Positions 1 through 6,711 of a DNA stretch of 9,651 nucleotides are shown in pieces; within the stretch, counting starts at the first letter, position 1, and each line of letters opens with the position of its first letter. Below the pieces are notes generated by a model. That model made no database searches. It saw nothing but the letters and a program-made list of their open reading frames with translations, and had not been told where the DNA came from. Both the position numbers and the translations under genes were made by a program. Source of the DNA: Flammeovirgaceae bacterium (GTDB taxonomy: Bacteria; Bacteroidota; Bacteroidia; Cytophagales; MED-G16); the NCBI GenBank assembly GCA_002702205.1, contig NZYP01000052.1, positions 4,817 to 14,467 on the forward strand. Reading direction: 5' to 3'.

Positions 1-1133
1 TGGGATCTTTTTTCGGCCTCTTTAAGTTCAAAATCTGTCCTTCTTGTTACAACTTCGTGTCTGTGAGAAACATAATTTTCTATTAACTCTTTAAGGTTTA
101 ATATTTTTGGTCTTCCATTAACAAGTGCAACATTATTAACACCAAATGATGACTGTAATTGAGTGTACTTATACAAATTATTTAATACAACATTAGGGAT
201 AGCATCTCTCTTTAAATCATATATGATTCTAAGACCATTTCTATCTGACTCATCTCTAATATCACTAATTCCTTCAATTTTTTTATCATTAATGAGATGT
301 GCTGTTTTCTCGATCATAGAGGCCTTATTTACCATGTATGGTATTTCTGAAACAATTATCTGATCTTTTTCATTTTCATTTATCTCAATCGATGCCTTGG
401 CTCTCATCACAATTCTACCTTTACCTGTCTCAAAAGCTGACTTGACACCTTGATAACCATAAATTATACCACCTGTGGGGAAATCTGGAGCCTTAATAAA
501 ATTCATTAAATCTCCAATGCTGCAATCATTATTTTCAATATAGTGTATAGTTCCATCAATAACCTCAGATAAATTATGTGGAGCCATATTAGTTGCCATT
601 CCAACAGCTATACCACTTGAACCATTCACAAGTAAATTAGGAAACTTTGAAGGTAATACAGTAGGTTCTTTTAAGGTGTCGTCATAGTTAGGCTGAAAGT
701 CAACTGTATCTTTATTAATATCTGATAACAATTCATCTGAAATTCTCTGAAGTTTTGCCTCTGTATAACGCATCGCAGCAGGCGAATCACCATCAACAGA
801 ACCAAAATTACCTTGACCATGAACAAGTATATATCTTAGTGACCAAGGCTGAGCCATTCTTACCATTGTCTCGTAAACAGATGAGTCTCCATGAGGATGA
901 TATTTACCCATAACATCACCAACTATTCTACCAGATTTTTTAAAAGACTTATTATAATTTACTCCCATTTCAAGCATTCCATATAAAACTCTTCTGTGAA
1001 CTGGTTTGAGACCATCCCTTACATCTGGTAAGGCTCTTGAAACAATTACTGACATTGAATAATCAATGTAAGCGCCCTTCATCTCCTCTTCAATATTGAT
1101 TGGAATGATGTTTTGGCTACTATCTTCTATCAT
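1..1133 (-). CDS. gyrA: DNA gyrase subunit A, N-terminal part (partial, 3' end beyond window)
   Basis: Breakage-reunion subunit of DNA gyrase, the A2B2 type II topoisomerase that introduces negative supercoils using ATP. I translated the minus strand from the ATG at 1133-1131: 377 full codons with no stop, running off the left edge. The family's usual length is about 850 residues, so less than half is present. The start fits the family: [20 protein letters not shown] (residues 11-30) is the typical beginning, followed by [20 protein letters not shown]. The quinolone-resistance region [14 protein letters not shown] lies at 76-89. The catalytic tyrosine is Y123 in AAMRYTE, equivalent to E. coli Y122. 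The position matching E. coli S83 is Ser (S84) and the one matching D87 is Glu (E88), a conservative change found naturally in other bacteria. The form [19 protein letters not shown] favours GyrA over ParC. It lies 73 bases downstream of rpe on the same strand and probably has its own promoter. It gave no listed ORF only because its stop is outside the window. Identification is very secure. Confidence 0.97.
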   Translation of the reverse strand, partial: MIEDSSQNIIPINIEEEMKGAYIDYSMSVIVSRALPDVRDGLKPVHRRVLYGMLEMGVNYNKSFKKSGRIVGDVMGKYHPHGDSSVYETMVRMAQPWSLRYILVHGQGNFGSVDGDSPAAMRYTEAKLQRISDELLSDINKDTVDFQPNYDDTLKEPTVLPSKFPNLLVNGSSGIAVGMATNMAPHNLSEVIDGTIHYIENNDCSIGDLMNFIKAPDFPTGGIIYGYQGVKSAFETGKGRIVMRAKASIEINENEKDQIIVSEIPYMVNKASMIEKTAHLINDKKIEGISDIRDESDRNGLRIIYDLKRDAIPNVVLNNLYKYTQLQSSFGVNNVALVNGRPKILNLKELIENYVSHRHEVVTRRTDFELKEAEKRS

Positions 1134-1171
1134 TAAAAATTGGTATGAATATTTAGTAAGTTTTTACGAAA

Positions 1172-1198
1172 CAAATGTACTGTATTTTTCGATCAAAA
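1172..1198 (-). promoter_or_regulatory. Putative Bacteroidota-type promoter of gyrA
   Basis: Read on the minus strand, the rpe-gyrA spacer contains TACATTTG (1179 to 1172), a perfect match to the Bacteroidota -7 element TAnnTTTG. A TTTTG (1198 to 1194) lies upstream and resembles the -33 TTTG element. Only 14 bases separate the two, shorter than the usual 17-23, so the -33 assignment is doubtful. A start site a few bases past the -7 element would leave a leader of roughly 30 bases before the gyrA ATG at 1133. This would let gyrA be transcribed separately from mnmA-rpe. It rests on a motif match only. Confidence 0.4.
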
Positions 1199-1206
1199 AT
1201 GAATAA

Positions 1207-1845
1207 TTACCACTCTTTTAACATGTTTTTTATCGAATTATTAATATTGTCACTTTTCATTAAAAAACTACCTGATACTAATATAGAAGCACCATTAGAA
1301 ATCAGTTTATGAGAATTTGATGAATCAACTCCCCCATCAACTGATATATCAATATTATTAAATTTTTCTCTTAACTCTTTTACTCTATCAAAAGTTTTGT
1401 TAATAAATTTTTGACCTCCTTTACCAGGGTATACAGACATAATTATGACCATATCAACAAGGTCAATAAATTTATGTAAATCAGAAATTTTTGAGTCAGG
1501 ATTAATAGCTAGGCCTGATTTAATATTACTCTCTCTTATTTTAACTAAAGATTTATTTATATCTCCTTTACTTTCAAGATGAATAGATATGAATTTTGTT
1601 AATGGGGTAATGTATTTTTCTATATGATTTTCTGGTTTATCAACCATTAAGTGTACATCAAACTTTTTGTTTGAATATTTAGATAAAGTATCCATGTCAA
1701 ACTTTTTGATTGTGTTATTGTTAACAAATGAACCATCCATGATATCAATATGAATAAGATTGGCATTAGTTAGGTTAATTTTTTTTATCTCCCCTTGTAA
1801 ATTATTAAAATCACAGTCTAAAATAGAAATAGATGTTTTAATCAT
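1207..1845 (-). CDS. rpe: Ribulose-phosphate 3-epimerase family protein
   Basis: A 212-residue TIM-barrel protein of the ribulose-phosphate 3-epimerase family, close to the usual 210-225 residues. It is expected to interconvert D-ribulose 5-phosphate and D-xylulose 5-phosphate in the cytoplasmic pentose phosphate pathway. The catalytic and metal-binding set is in order: substrate Ser7 in SILDCDF, His32 and Asp34 in HIDIMDGSFV, His65 in VHLMV, and Asp169 in VDGGV. The phosphate-binding parts are SVYPGKGGQKF (136-146) and GSFLM (191-195). Oddities: the usual PGFGGQ is PGKGGQ, the usual FVPN-TIG is FVNNNTIKK, and the first loop reads LDCDF where SADF or ACDF is common, so the gene is rather divergent. 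A related sugar-phosphate epimerase (for example allulose-6-phosphate) is possible. Its ATG overlaps the end of mnmA by 8 bases, which suggests co-transcription and translational coupling. Confidence 0.9.
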   Translation of the reverse strand: MIKTSISILDCDFNNLQGEIKKINLTNANLIHIDIMDGSFVNNNTIKKFDMDTLSKYSNKKFDVHLMVDKPENHIEKYITPLTKFISIHLESKGDINKSLVKIRESNIKSGLAINPDSKISDLHKFIDLVDMVIIMSVYPGKGGQKFINKTFDRVKELREKFNNIDISVDGGVDSSNSHKLISNGASILVSGSFLMKSDNINNSIKNMLKEW

Positions 1846-2980
1846 TATTAATTAAATGTTTTGATTTAAAATTGATTTGATTTTGATCAAAACTAGATTT
1901 AATCCATCCGCCGCCTATAACGTCATTACCCTCATAAAAAACAGCGGCTTGACCAGGTGTAATAGCATTTACACTAGTGCCAAAATAAACTTTTATAGTA
2001 TCATCTACTTTTTCAATTACTGAGGGGCTTCCTGAATCATTATATCTGATCTTAGTGTCTGCATTTACTCTTCCATTAATACTGTTATATTTCATAAAGT
2101 TAAGCTTGTCAACATACATGCCATTTCTTTTTAACTCATCAAAAGAACCAACAGTCACAGTATTGGACTCTATATCTATATTTGTTACATAAACAGGATA
2201 TCCTAAAGCTATCCCAAGTCCTTTTCTTTGACCTATCGTATAATATGGATGGCCTTGATGAGTTCCTACAATATCTCCTGTTTCTGTTATAAAATTTCCT
2301 TTTTTTATTTTTTTGTCAATGTCTTTCACTCTCTTCTTTAGGAATGACCTATAGTCATTATCTGGAACAAAACATATCTCATATGATTCTGACTTCTTAA
2401 CTAGATTTTCATAGCCTCTTTCTAATGCTATTTTTTTTATTTCATTTTTTTCTAAATTTCCAAGTGGAAATATAGTTCTACTTAGGTTTTCTTGGCTAAT
2501 CCCCCAGAGTGCGTAAGACTGATCTTTATTAAGATCCTTCCCTTTAGAAATAAAATATCTACCGTCTTTATTTTTAATATTCGCATAATGACCAGTTGCT
2601 ATAAAATCACAGCCTAATTTATCTGCTCTTTTAAGTAGTGCCTCCCACTTAATATGAGTATTACATAATACGCATGGGTTAGGAGTTCTCCCAATCATGT
2701 ACTCGTCAGTAAAGTAGTCAATTACAAAATCACCGAATTCATCTCTTATATCAAGAATATTATGATGAAAACCAAGATCAACTGCAATATTTCTAGCATC
2801 ATTAATAGAATCTAGACTACAACAGCCAGTTTCTTTTTTACTGGAACCAGAAGATTCATAATCCCAAGTTTTCATGGTTAAACCTATAACCTCATATCCT
2901 TGTTCCATCAAAAGTATAGCAGCTACTGAACTATCAACTCCCCCACTCATTGCAACAAGAACTCTCCTATTTTTACTCAT
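1838..2980 (-). CDS. mnmA: tRNA-specific 2-thiouridylase MnmA
   Basis: Cytoplasmic enzyme that uses ATP to adenylate U34 of the tRNAs for Lys, Glu and Gln and then inserts sulfur, giving the 2-thiouridine needed for accurate decoding. At 380 residues it is of usual length. Seen in order: the PP-loop SGGVDSSV (12-19); TGCCSLDSINDAR (51-63); TPNPCVLCN (99-107); the ATGHYA segment (128-133); KDQSYALW (152-159); YEICFVPDNDYRSF (200-213) with the distal cysteine C203; GQRKGLGI; and the C-terminal barrel ending near GGGWIKSS. C106 and C203 match the two conserved cysteines of E. coli MnmA. C103 occupies the place of E. coli Asp99, giving the CxxC...C pattern of the MnmA forms reported to hold an Fe-S cluster. 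The last dozen residues are a nonconserved tail. It is the first gene of a minus-strand unit, with rpe starting inside its last codons. It diverges from the TrpF-like gene. Confidence 0.97.
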   Translation of the reverse strand: MSKNRRVLVAMSGGVDSSVAAILLMEQGYEVIGLTMKTWDYESSGSSKKETGCCSLDSINDARNIAVDLGFHHNILDIRDEFGDFVIDYFTDEYMIGRTPNPCVLCNTHIKWEALLKRADKLGCDFIATGHYANIKNKDGRYFISKGKDLNKDQSYALWGISQENLSRTIFPLGNLEKNEIKKIALERGYENLVKKSESYEICFVPDNDYRSFLKKRVKDIDKKIKKGNFITETGDIVGTHQGHPYYTIGQRKGLGIALGYPVYVTNIDIESNTVTVGSFDELKRNGMYVDKLNFMKYNSINGRVNADTKIRYNDSGSPSVIEKVDDTIKVYFGTSVNAITPGQAAVFYEGNDVIGGGWIKSSFDQNQINFKSKHLINND

Positions 2981-3039
2981 TTACTTTTGAATTATATAAT
3001 TTTAAATAAAATTACGACTTTTAATCTTTACATGTTCCT
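2981..3039. promoter_or_regulatory. Divergent intergenic region, presumed promoters for mnmA (-) and the TrpF-like gene (+)
   Basis: These 59 very AT-rich bases separate two genes transcribed away from each other, so promoters for both must lie here or just inside the coding ends. No convincing -33/-7 pair is visible. On the plus strand there is TTTG at 2986-2989, followed 17 bases later by only a poor match, TAAAATTA (3007-3014). On the minus strand TAATTTTA is a near match to TAnnTTTG without a TTG at the right distance. No Shine-Dalgarno-like sequence or palindrome was noticed. The call rests on gene orientation rather than on motifs. Confidence 0.35.
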
Positions 3040-3633
3040 ATGTATTTAAAGTATTTTGTTTACGTCAGCTCTGTTAATAACTTAAGTGATGCAAGATATT
3101 GCTCAGGTATGTTTGTTGATTATATAGGTTTTAATTTTGATGAAAACTCAAGAAATCATATAACAATTGAAAAGTTTATGGAAATTAAAAATTGGATAAA
3201 TGGTCCAAAAATTGTTGCTGAATTTGGGAATTCCTCATGGTCTCACACTCAAGATTACCTATCAAATATTGATGTTGACTATATTAATATCAATTATAAG
3301 TTTAAATATATCAAAAAATTAAAAAATAAATTAATTATAAATATTCCTGATCTAAATGATGTTCGTGATAATCTAGAAATCATTACTCAAAACTCTAGCA
3401 ATTTGAAAGCTATAATTGTCGATCAATTTGACGATTTTAGTAGGAATTATATCAAAACACTTAGTAATCATGATGTGTTTATTGGAAAAAAAGAAACCTT
3501 AAACCAAACTGAATCAGTATTAAAAAAATATAATTTTGGATTAAAACTGTCTGGATCTGAGGAGTTAAGACCAGGATATAAAGATTATACTAATCTTTCT
3601 GACACTCTTGAAAAGATAACGCTTCCTACTTAG
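3040..3633 (+). CDS. TrpF-like (phosphoribosylanthranilate isomerase-like) barrel protein, probably not a PRA isomerase
   Basis: A 197-residue protein, slightly short for TrpF (200-220). Its N-terminus, VSSVNNLSDARYCSGMFVDYIGFNF, aligns with the TrpF start KICGITN-EDA-...GAD-LGFVF. Near the C-terminus LSGSEELRPGYKD (residues about 170-182) resembles the TrpF phosphate-binding end SSGVE-PG-KD. It is therefore very likely a phosphate-binding beta/alpha barrel of that family. However, the general-base cysteine of KICG is Ser10 here, the QLHG motif of strand 4 is absent, and the GG-GK-FDW block after the catalytic aspartate is not found. No trp gene lies nearby, so PRA isomerase activity is doubtful and the true role is unknown. 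The ATG at 3040 is used because the one at 3032 hits a stop within six codons. It is the only rightward gene here. It diverges from mnmA, and its last 8 bases overlap the end of the convergent trmB gene. Confidence 0.75.
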   Translation: MYLKYFVYVSSVNNLSDARYCSGMFVDYIGFNFDENSRNHITIEKFMEIKNWINGPKIVAEFGNSSWSHTQDYLSNIDVDYININYKFKYIKKLKNKLIINIPDLNDVRDNLEIITQNSSNLKAIIVDQFDDFSRNYIKTLSNHDVFIGKKETLNQTESVLKKYNFGLKLSGSEELRPGYKDYTNLSDTLEKITLPT

Positions 3634-4273
3634 TACACGTTAAAAGTTTGATGGTTAATCCATTTCTTATAAATTTCTTTTCATATTTTGTTTTTACATC
3701 TGAAAATTTAGGATTCAGCTTTTTCATATGAATATTAGTGTTAATATCGATGACTTTGAATTTTGTTTTTTTCAATTCTTCAATAGTATATTCAAATAGT
3801 GATGTATCATCAGTCTTTAAAGTTAACTCCCCATTTTTTTTAAGTAGATTATAGTATTTATTAAGAAACCCAACATTGGTTAATCTTTTTTTAATATCCC
3901 TTTTTTTTGGTCTTGGGTCAGGAAATGAAATAAGAATATTACTTACAGTATTGACCTCAAAGAAATCGTCAATATTTTCAATAAAAGTTCTTAAAAAAAC
4001 AGCATTAGATGAGTTAATTTCATGTAACTCTTTTGCTCCTTTGTAAATCCTTGCTCCTTTTATATCTACCCCTATATAGTTTTGCTGTATGTTGTCTTTA
4101 GAGAAATGAGTTGTGTGTTCACCATATCCGCATGCTAATTCAATATTTAAAGGATTGTTATTTTTAAAATATATGCTCCAATTTTTTTTAATATTATCAT
4201 ATATTTTTTTTCCTTCCTGAATAACATATTTTGAAGTTTCATTAAATGAATACCTAATTAGTTTATTCTTCAT
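3626..4273 (-). CDS. trmB: tRNA (guanine-N7-)-methyltransferase TrmB
   Basis: SAM-dependent enzyme that methylates N7 of G46 in the variable loop of tRNAs. It has 215 residues, a usual length. It shows the Rossmann SAM site ELACGYGEHT (45-54), the second-strand acidic motif GVDIKGARI (68-76), the family signature ISFPDPRPKKRD (115-126) followed by KKRLTN, the substrate-side KTDD (153-156), and the C-terminal KYEKKFIRNGLTIK that ends this family in Bacteroidota. The signature usually reads FPDPWPKKRH. Here Trp is Arg (R121) and the final His is Asp, which is tolerated in divergent Bacteroidota members. It starts 4 bases after the folC stop, so it is presumably the last gene of the long minus-strand operon. 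Its 3' end overlaps the end of the TrpF-like gene, leaving no room for a separate terminator between them. Confidence 0.93.
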   Translation of the reverse strand: MKNKLIRYSFNETSKYVIQEGKKIYDNIKKNWSIYFKNNNPLNIELACGYGEHTTHFSKDNIQQNYIGVDIKGARIYKGAKELHEINSSNAVFLRTFIENIDDFFEVNTVSNILISFPDPRPKKRDIKKRLTNVGFLNKYYNLLKKNGELTLKTDDTSLFEYTIEELKKTKFKVIDINTNIHMKKLNPKFSDVKTKYEKKFIRNGLTIKLLTCTK

Positions 4274-4277
4274 GAAA

Positions 4278-5537
4278 TCAAGATAACATAAATAGACTAC
4301 CTCCTATAAATATCAAATCATTTTTTTTTGCATTTTTTTTACAATAATTCATAGAGGTTTGAAAAGATGAAAAACTTATATAATTAAGTTTATTCTTATC
4401 AAATTGTTTTTTGAATTTATCAGTTGATAATGCCCTCTCATTATTTGGTTGTGTAATAATATAATTATATTGATGTGGTAAAATTTTACATATTTCAGAC
4501 CAGTTTTTTTCTTTCATTCCGCCAATAATAAAAAAAACATTAGAAAATTTATATGTATTAATTTCCTCTATTACTATCTCAAAGCTTGGTTTATTATGAC
4601 ATCCATCAGCAATGATTAAAGGCTTTTTAGAGATAACATCCCACCTACTCATGATTTTATTGACTTCATGAGCTTTGTTGATACCATTAAATGAGTTTGA
4701 ATTAATATCCTTATTAAATATTTTTAGTATGTGGTATGAAGCAACAATTATTCCTGGTATATTTTTTTTATAATAATTTGTAGGATTAGAAACATTTAGT
4801 CTGAACTTCATTTTTTTGAAATTAATTTCGAACTCTCTGGTTTCAATATCCTTTTTTAATGTTTTTACCTTTAAAGATTCCCATGATTTAAGGTGTTTTT
4901 GTTTATTTTCAAAAAAAATATGATCAATTTCGTCCTGCCTCTCCCCTTTTATAAAAATTGATTTTTCTTTAATTATTCCTGCTTTTTCTTTAGCTATATC
5001 ATCAAGTGAATCTCCTAAAATTTCTTGATGATCAAATCCTATATTGGTTATTAAGACTACATCGGAATTAACTATATTAGTACTATCTAATCTACCGCCT
5101 AATCCTACTTCTATTACTGCTAAATCAACACTTTTTTGTTGAAAATATTTAAATGCCATCGCCGTAGTAAGTTCAAAGAAAGAAGGACTTATTTTATCAA
5201 TTATTTTTTTATTAGATTTAACAAAATCAATAATAAAAGCCTTGTCAACAGGCTTACCATTTACCTGAATTCTCTCTCTAAAGTCATAAATATGTGGAGA
5301 TGTAAAAAGGCCAACAGATAATTTATTTTCAATACATATGTTTGATATACCATATGAAGATGAGCCTTTTCCGTTTGTTCCTCCTACATGAACAATTTTA
5401 TAAGAGTTTTGGGGATTATTTAAATGATCACATAAAGATGTAATATTATTCAGTCCAGGTCTTATTGCTTGAGATCCTTTATTTTGATATGAATTTATTG
5501 AATTAAATAAAAAATCAATTACATCACTATAAGTCAT
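4278..5537 (-). CDS. folC: Folylpolyglutamate synthase / dihydrofolate synthase FolC
   Basis: Mur-ligase-type cytoplasmic enzyme that adds glutamate to folates with ATP; in bacteria it usually also makes dihydrofolate from dihydropteroate. The 419 residues match the family. Visible motifs are the P-loop HVGGTNGKGS (50-59), the folate/Mg loop FTSPHIYDFRERI (78-90), FFELTTAMAF with Glu122, VIEVGLGGRLDSTN (141-154), FDHQEILG with His170, and AKEKAGIIK (182-190), where K185 matches the lysine carbamylated in the family. The C-terminal domain opens with SRWDV (297-301) and carries IADGCHN (309-315), the usual DGAHN with Ala to Cys. It starts 16 bases after the tonB-like gene stops and ends 4 bases before trmB, so it reads as part of the same operon though its function is unrelated. 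The C-terminal codons include runs of 9 and 8 A residues, in frame as lysines. Confidence 0.95.
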   Translation of the reverse strand: MTYSDVIDFLFNSINSYQNKGSQAIRPGLNNITSLCDHLNNPQNSYKIVHVGGTNGKGSSSYGISNICIENKLSVGLFTSPHIYDFRERIQVNGKPVDKAFIIDFVKSNKKIIDKISPSFFELTTAMAFKYFQQKSVDLAVIEVGLGGRLDSTNIVNSDVVLITNIGFDHQEILGDSLDDIAKEKAGIIKEKSIFIKGERQDEIDHIFFENKQKHLKSWESLKVKTLKKDIETREFEINFKKMKFRLNVSNPTNYYKKNIPGIIVASYHILKIFNKDINSNSFNGINKAHEVNKIMSRWDVISKKPLIIADGCHNKPSFEIVIEEINTYKFSNVFFIIGGMKEKNWSEICKILPHQYNYIITQPNNERALSTDKFKKQFDKNKLNYISFSSFQTSMNYCKKNAKKNDLIFIGGSLFMLS

Positions 5538-5553
5538 GAGCTAACAAGATTTA

Positions 5554-6309
5554 TCAATTATTTCGTATGATAAATGTAATTTTTCCTTTTGAAAGTTCTG
5601 CTGGATTTTCGTTATTAGTTGGACTAAAAGTTAGTTTAAGAATTTCTTCTCTATATATATTTTCTACCATTGGACTTAATGTAGTCTCAATTGTCTTTAA
5701 TCCAATTATTTCTCCATAATAGTCCACAATAATTTCAAAAACAATTCTTCCACTCTCTGAGCTGTTATCATCTGGCTTTGGTTCAATGTCCCACGTCCAA
5801 CCTTGCATATCTAGGGAAGATCCCTTAGATGAAGATGATGAAGGGTTGCTATATATAGCTCTCTCTTCTATTTTCTTTTCTCTAACAACAACTTCTTCTT
5901 CATTACTTTTTTCTTTTGATAAATCATCTTCATTTAATTCCTTTTTTTCATCTTTATTTTCTAATAATACACTTTCCTCTAATTCTGTTGTTATTTCTTG
6001 TTCATTTTCAATTTCTTCTTCATTTTGAGTCTCTATATATTTACTTTCATTTATCTCTTCATTATTACTTTCTTTATTTTCCTCTATATCTTCATCATCT
6101 AATTCAATTTCATCTTCTTCATCTAAATTTTCATTTATATCATCTGAATCACTATCTGAATCAATCTCTGTCCCTATCTCTATCCCGTACTCTTCAGGAG
6201 GTGGATATGTTTCTTTCCAGGCTACAATAATCATTAATAGGAGAAAAAAAAGAAAATTGCTTAATATTGTTAGGTATAAAGCTTTTCTTTCAATTTTCTT
6301 GTTATCCAT
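5554..6309 (-). CDS. TonB-like energy transducer with long acidic linker
   Basis: A 251-residue protein expected to couple the ExbB/ExbD motor in the inner membrane to a partner in the outer membrane. Residues 1-9 are cytoplasmic and charged. Residues 10-31 form one transmembrane segment (ALYLTILSNFLFFLLLMIIV), followed by a short PPPEEYG. Residues about 39-149 are a low-complexity linker with about 50 Asp/Glu in 111 positions, only about 10 Lys/Arg and no proline. A Ser/Gly stretch (154-165) leads to the C-terminal domain: GWTWDIEPKPDD (170-181), SGRIVFEIIVDYYGEI (186-201), IYREEILKLTFSPT and a final GKITFIIRNN. That domain has the form seen in Bacteroidota TonB-family transducers. Classical TonB and TolA linkers are Pro/Lys/Glu-rich or Ala/Lys-rich, so the acidic linker is unusual. 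It lies 9 bases after exbD and 16 before folC. TolA-like use at the division site is an alternative. Confidence 0.85.
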   Translation of the reverse strand: MDNKKIERKALYLTILSNFLFFLLLMIIVAWKETYPPPEEYGIEIGTEIDSDSDSDDINENLDEEDEIELDDEDIEENKESNNEEINESKYIETQNEEEIENEQEITTELEESVLLENKDEKKELNEDDLSKEKSNEEEVVVREKKIEERAIYSNPSSSSSKGSSLDMQGWTWDIEPKPDDNSSESGRIVFEIIVDYYGEIIGLKTIETTLSPMVENIYREEILKLTFSPTNNENPAELSKGKITFIIRNN

Positions 6310-6318
6310 AGCTAATGT

Positions 6319-6711
6319 CTATTTTTTTGGGATTGTTGCAATTGTTACTTTTGCCTCAAGAGATGTGGCAATGCCAGCAACGTTTACTAATTTTTCAACA
6401 GGAACATCTTTGTCGCAGTGTAGAACTACTAGTCCCTCATCATTTCCTATAGCATCTCTGATGTTTGCTTCTAATAGATTTTCATTAGATTCTTTATCAT
6501 TAACAAAGTATTTCAAATCTTTTGTTATAGTTACAGAGACTTTCTGGATTGTTATTGTAGATGACTTGCTAGAAGGGAGATTTACAGGTAATCCTGAAGG
6601 AGTCACAAATGACGCTGTTAACATAAAAAAAATAAGAAGCAAAAAAATTATGTCAGTCATCGAGGACATACTAAATGTTGAATTAATCTTATTAGTTGAC
6701 TTTAAATTCAT
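6319..6711 (-). CDS. exbD: ExbD/TolR family biopolymer transport protein
   Basis: Inner-membrane stator/rotor component that works with ExbB to convert proton-motive force into movement of a TonB-like protein. At 130 residues it is of normal length. A short cytoplasmic N-terminus leads to one transmembrane helix, MTDIIFLLLIFFMLTASFV (18-36), with the essential membrane aspartate at D20, equivalent to E. coli ExbD D25. Then VTPSGLPVNLPSS opens the periplasmic domain with the usual pattern: VSVTITKDLKYFVND, the LHCDKDVPVEKLVNV segment, and a C-terminal strand KVTIATIPKK. The start codon shares ATGA with the exbB stop (4-base overlap), a mark of translational coupling. The tonB-like gene follows after 9 bases. 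ExbD and TolR cannot be told apart from sequence alone; the downstream TonB-like gene favours ExbD. Confidence 0.93.
   Translation of the reverse strand: MNLKSTNKINSTFSMSSMTDIIFLLLIFFMLTASFVTPSGLPVNLPSSKSSTITIQKVSVTITKDLKYFVNDKESNENLLEANIRDAIGNDEGLVVLHCDKDVPVEKLVNVAGIATSLEAKVTIATIPKK

Noticed and set aside
163..363. Plus-strand ORF of 66 codons
   Set aside because: It lies wholly antisense to gyrA, whose minus-strand translation is unambiguous; the encoded peptide has no recognisable features.
1..1133. Whether the topoisomerase gene is parC rather than gyrA
   Set aside because: The N-terminal [21 protein letters not shown] and the [19 protein letters not shown] block are of GyrA type; ParC in this phylum is more divergent.
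4321..4340. T9 and T8 runs near the end of folC, considered as a terminator or phase-variation tract
   Set aside because: They are in-frame Lys/Asn codons (KK-N-A-KK), there is no GC-rich stem before them, the frame continues to a normal FolC C-terminus, and such runs are common in this AT-rich sequence.
5136..5321. Plus-strand ORF of 61 codons
   Set aside because: Antisense to folC between well-conserved motifs; no family resemblance or start signal.
5860..6180. Repeat-like TTCATC/TTCTTC tracts, considered as a tandem repeat or CRISPR-like array
   Set aside because: There is no fixed repeat unit or spacing; the pattern is explained by Glu/Asp/Asn codons of the linker in one continuous reading frame.
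5786..6230. Two overlapping plus-strand ORFs rich in Ser/Phe and Leu/His/Tyr
   Set aside because: They are antisense shadows of the acidic linker of the TonB-like gene: GAA/GAT codons read backwards give TTC/ATC and frame-shifted versions, which contain few stops.
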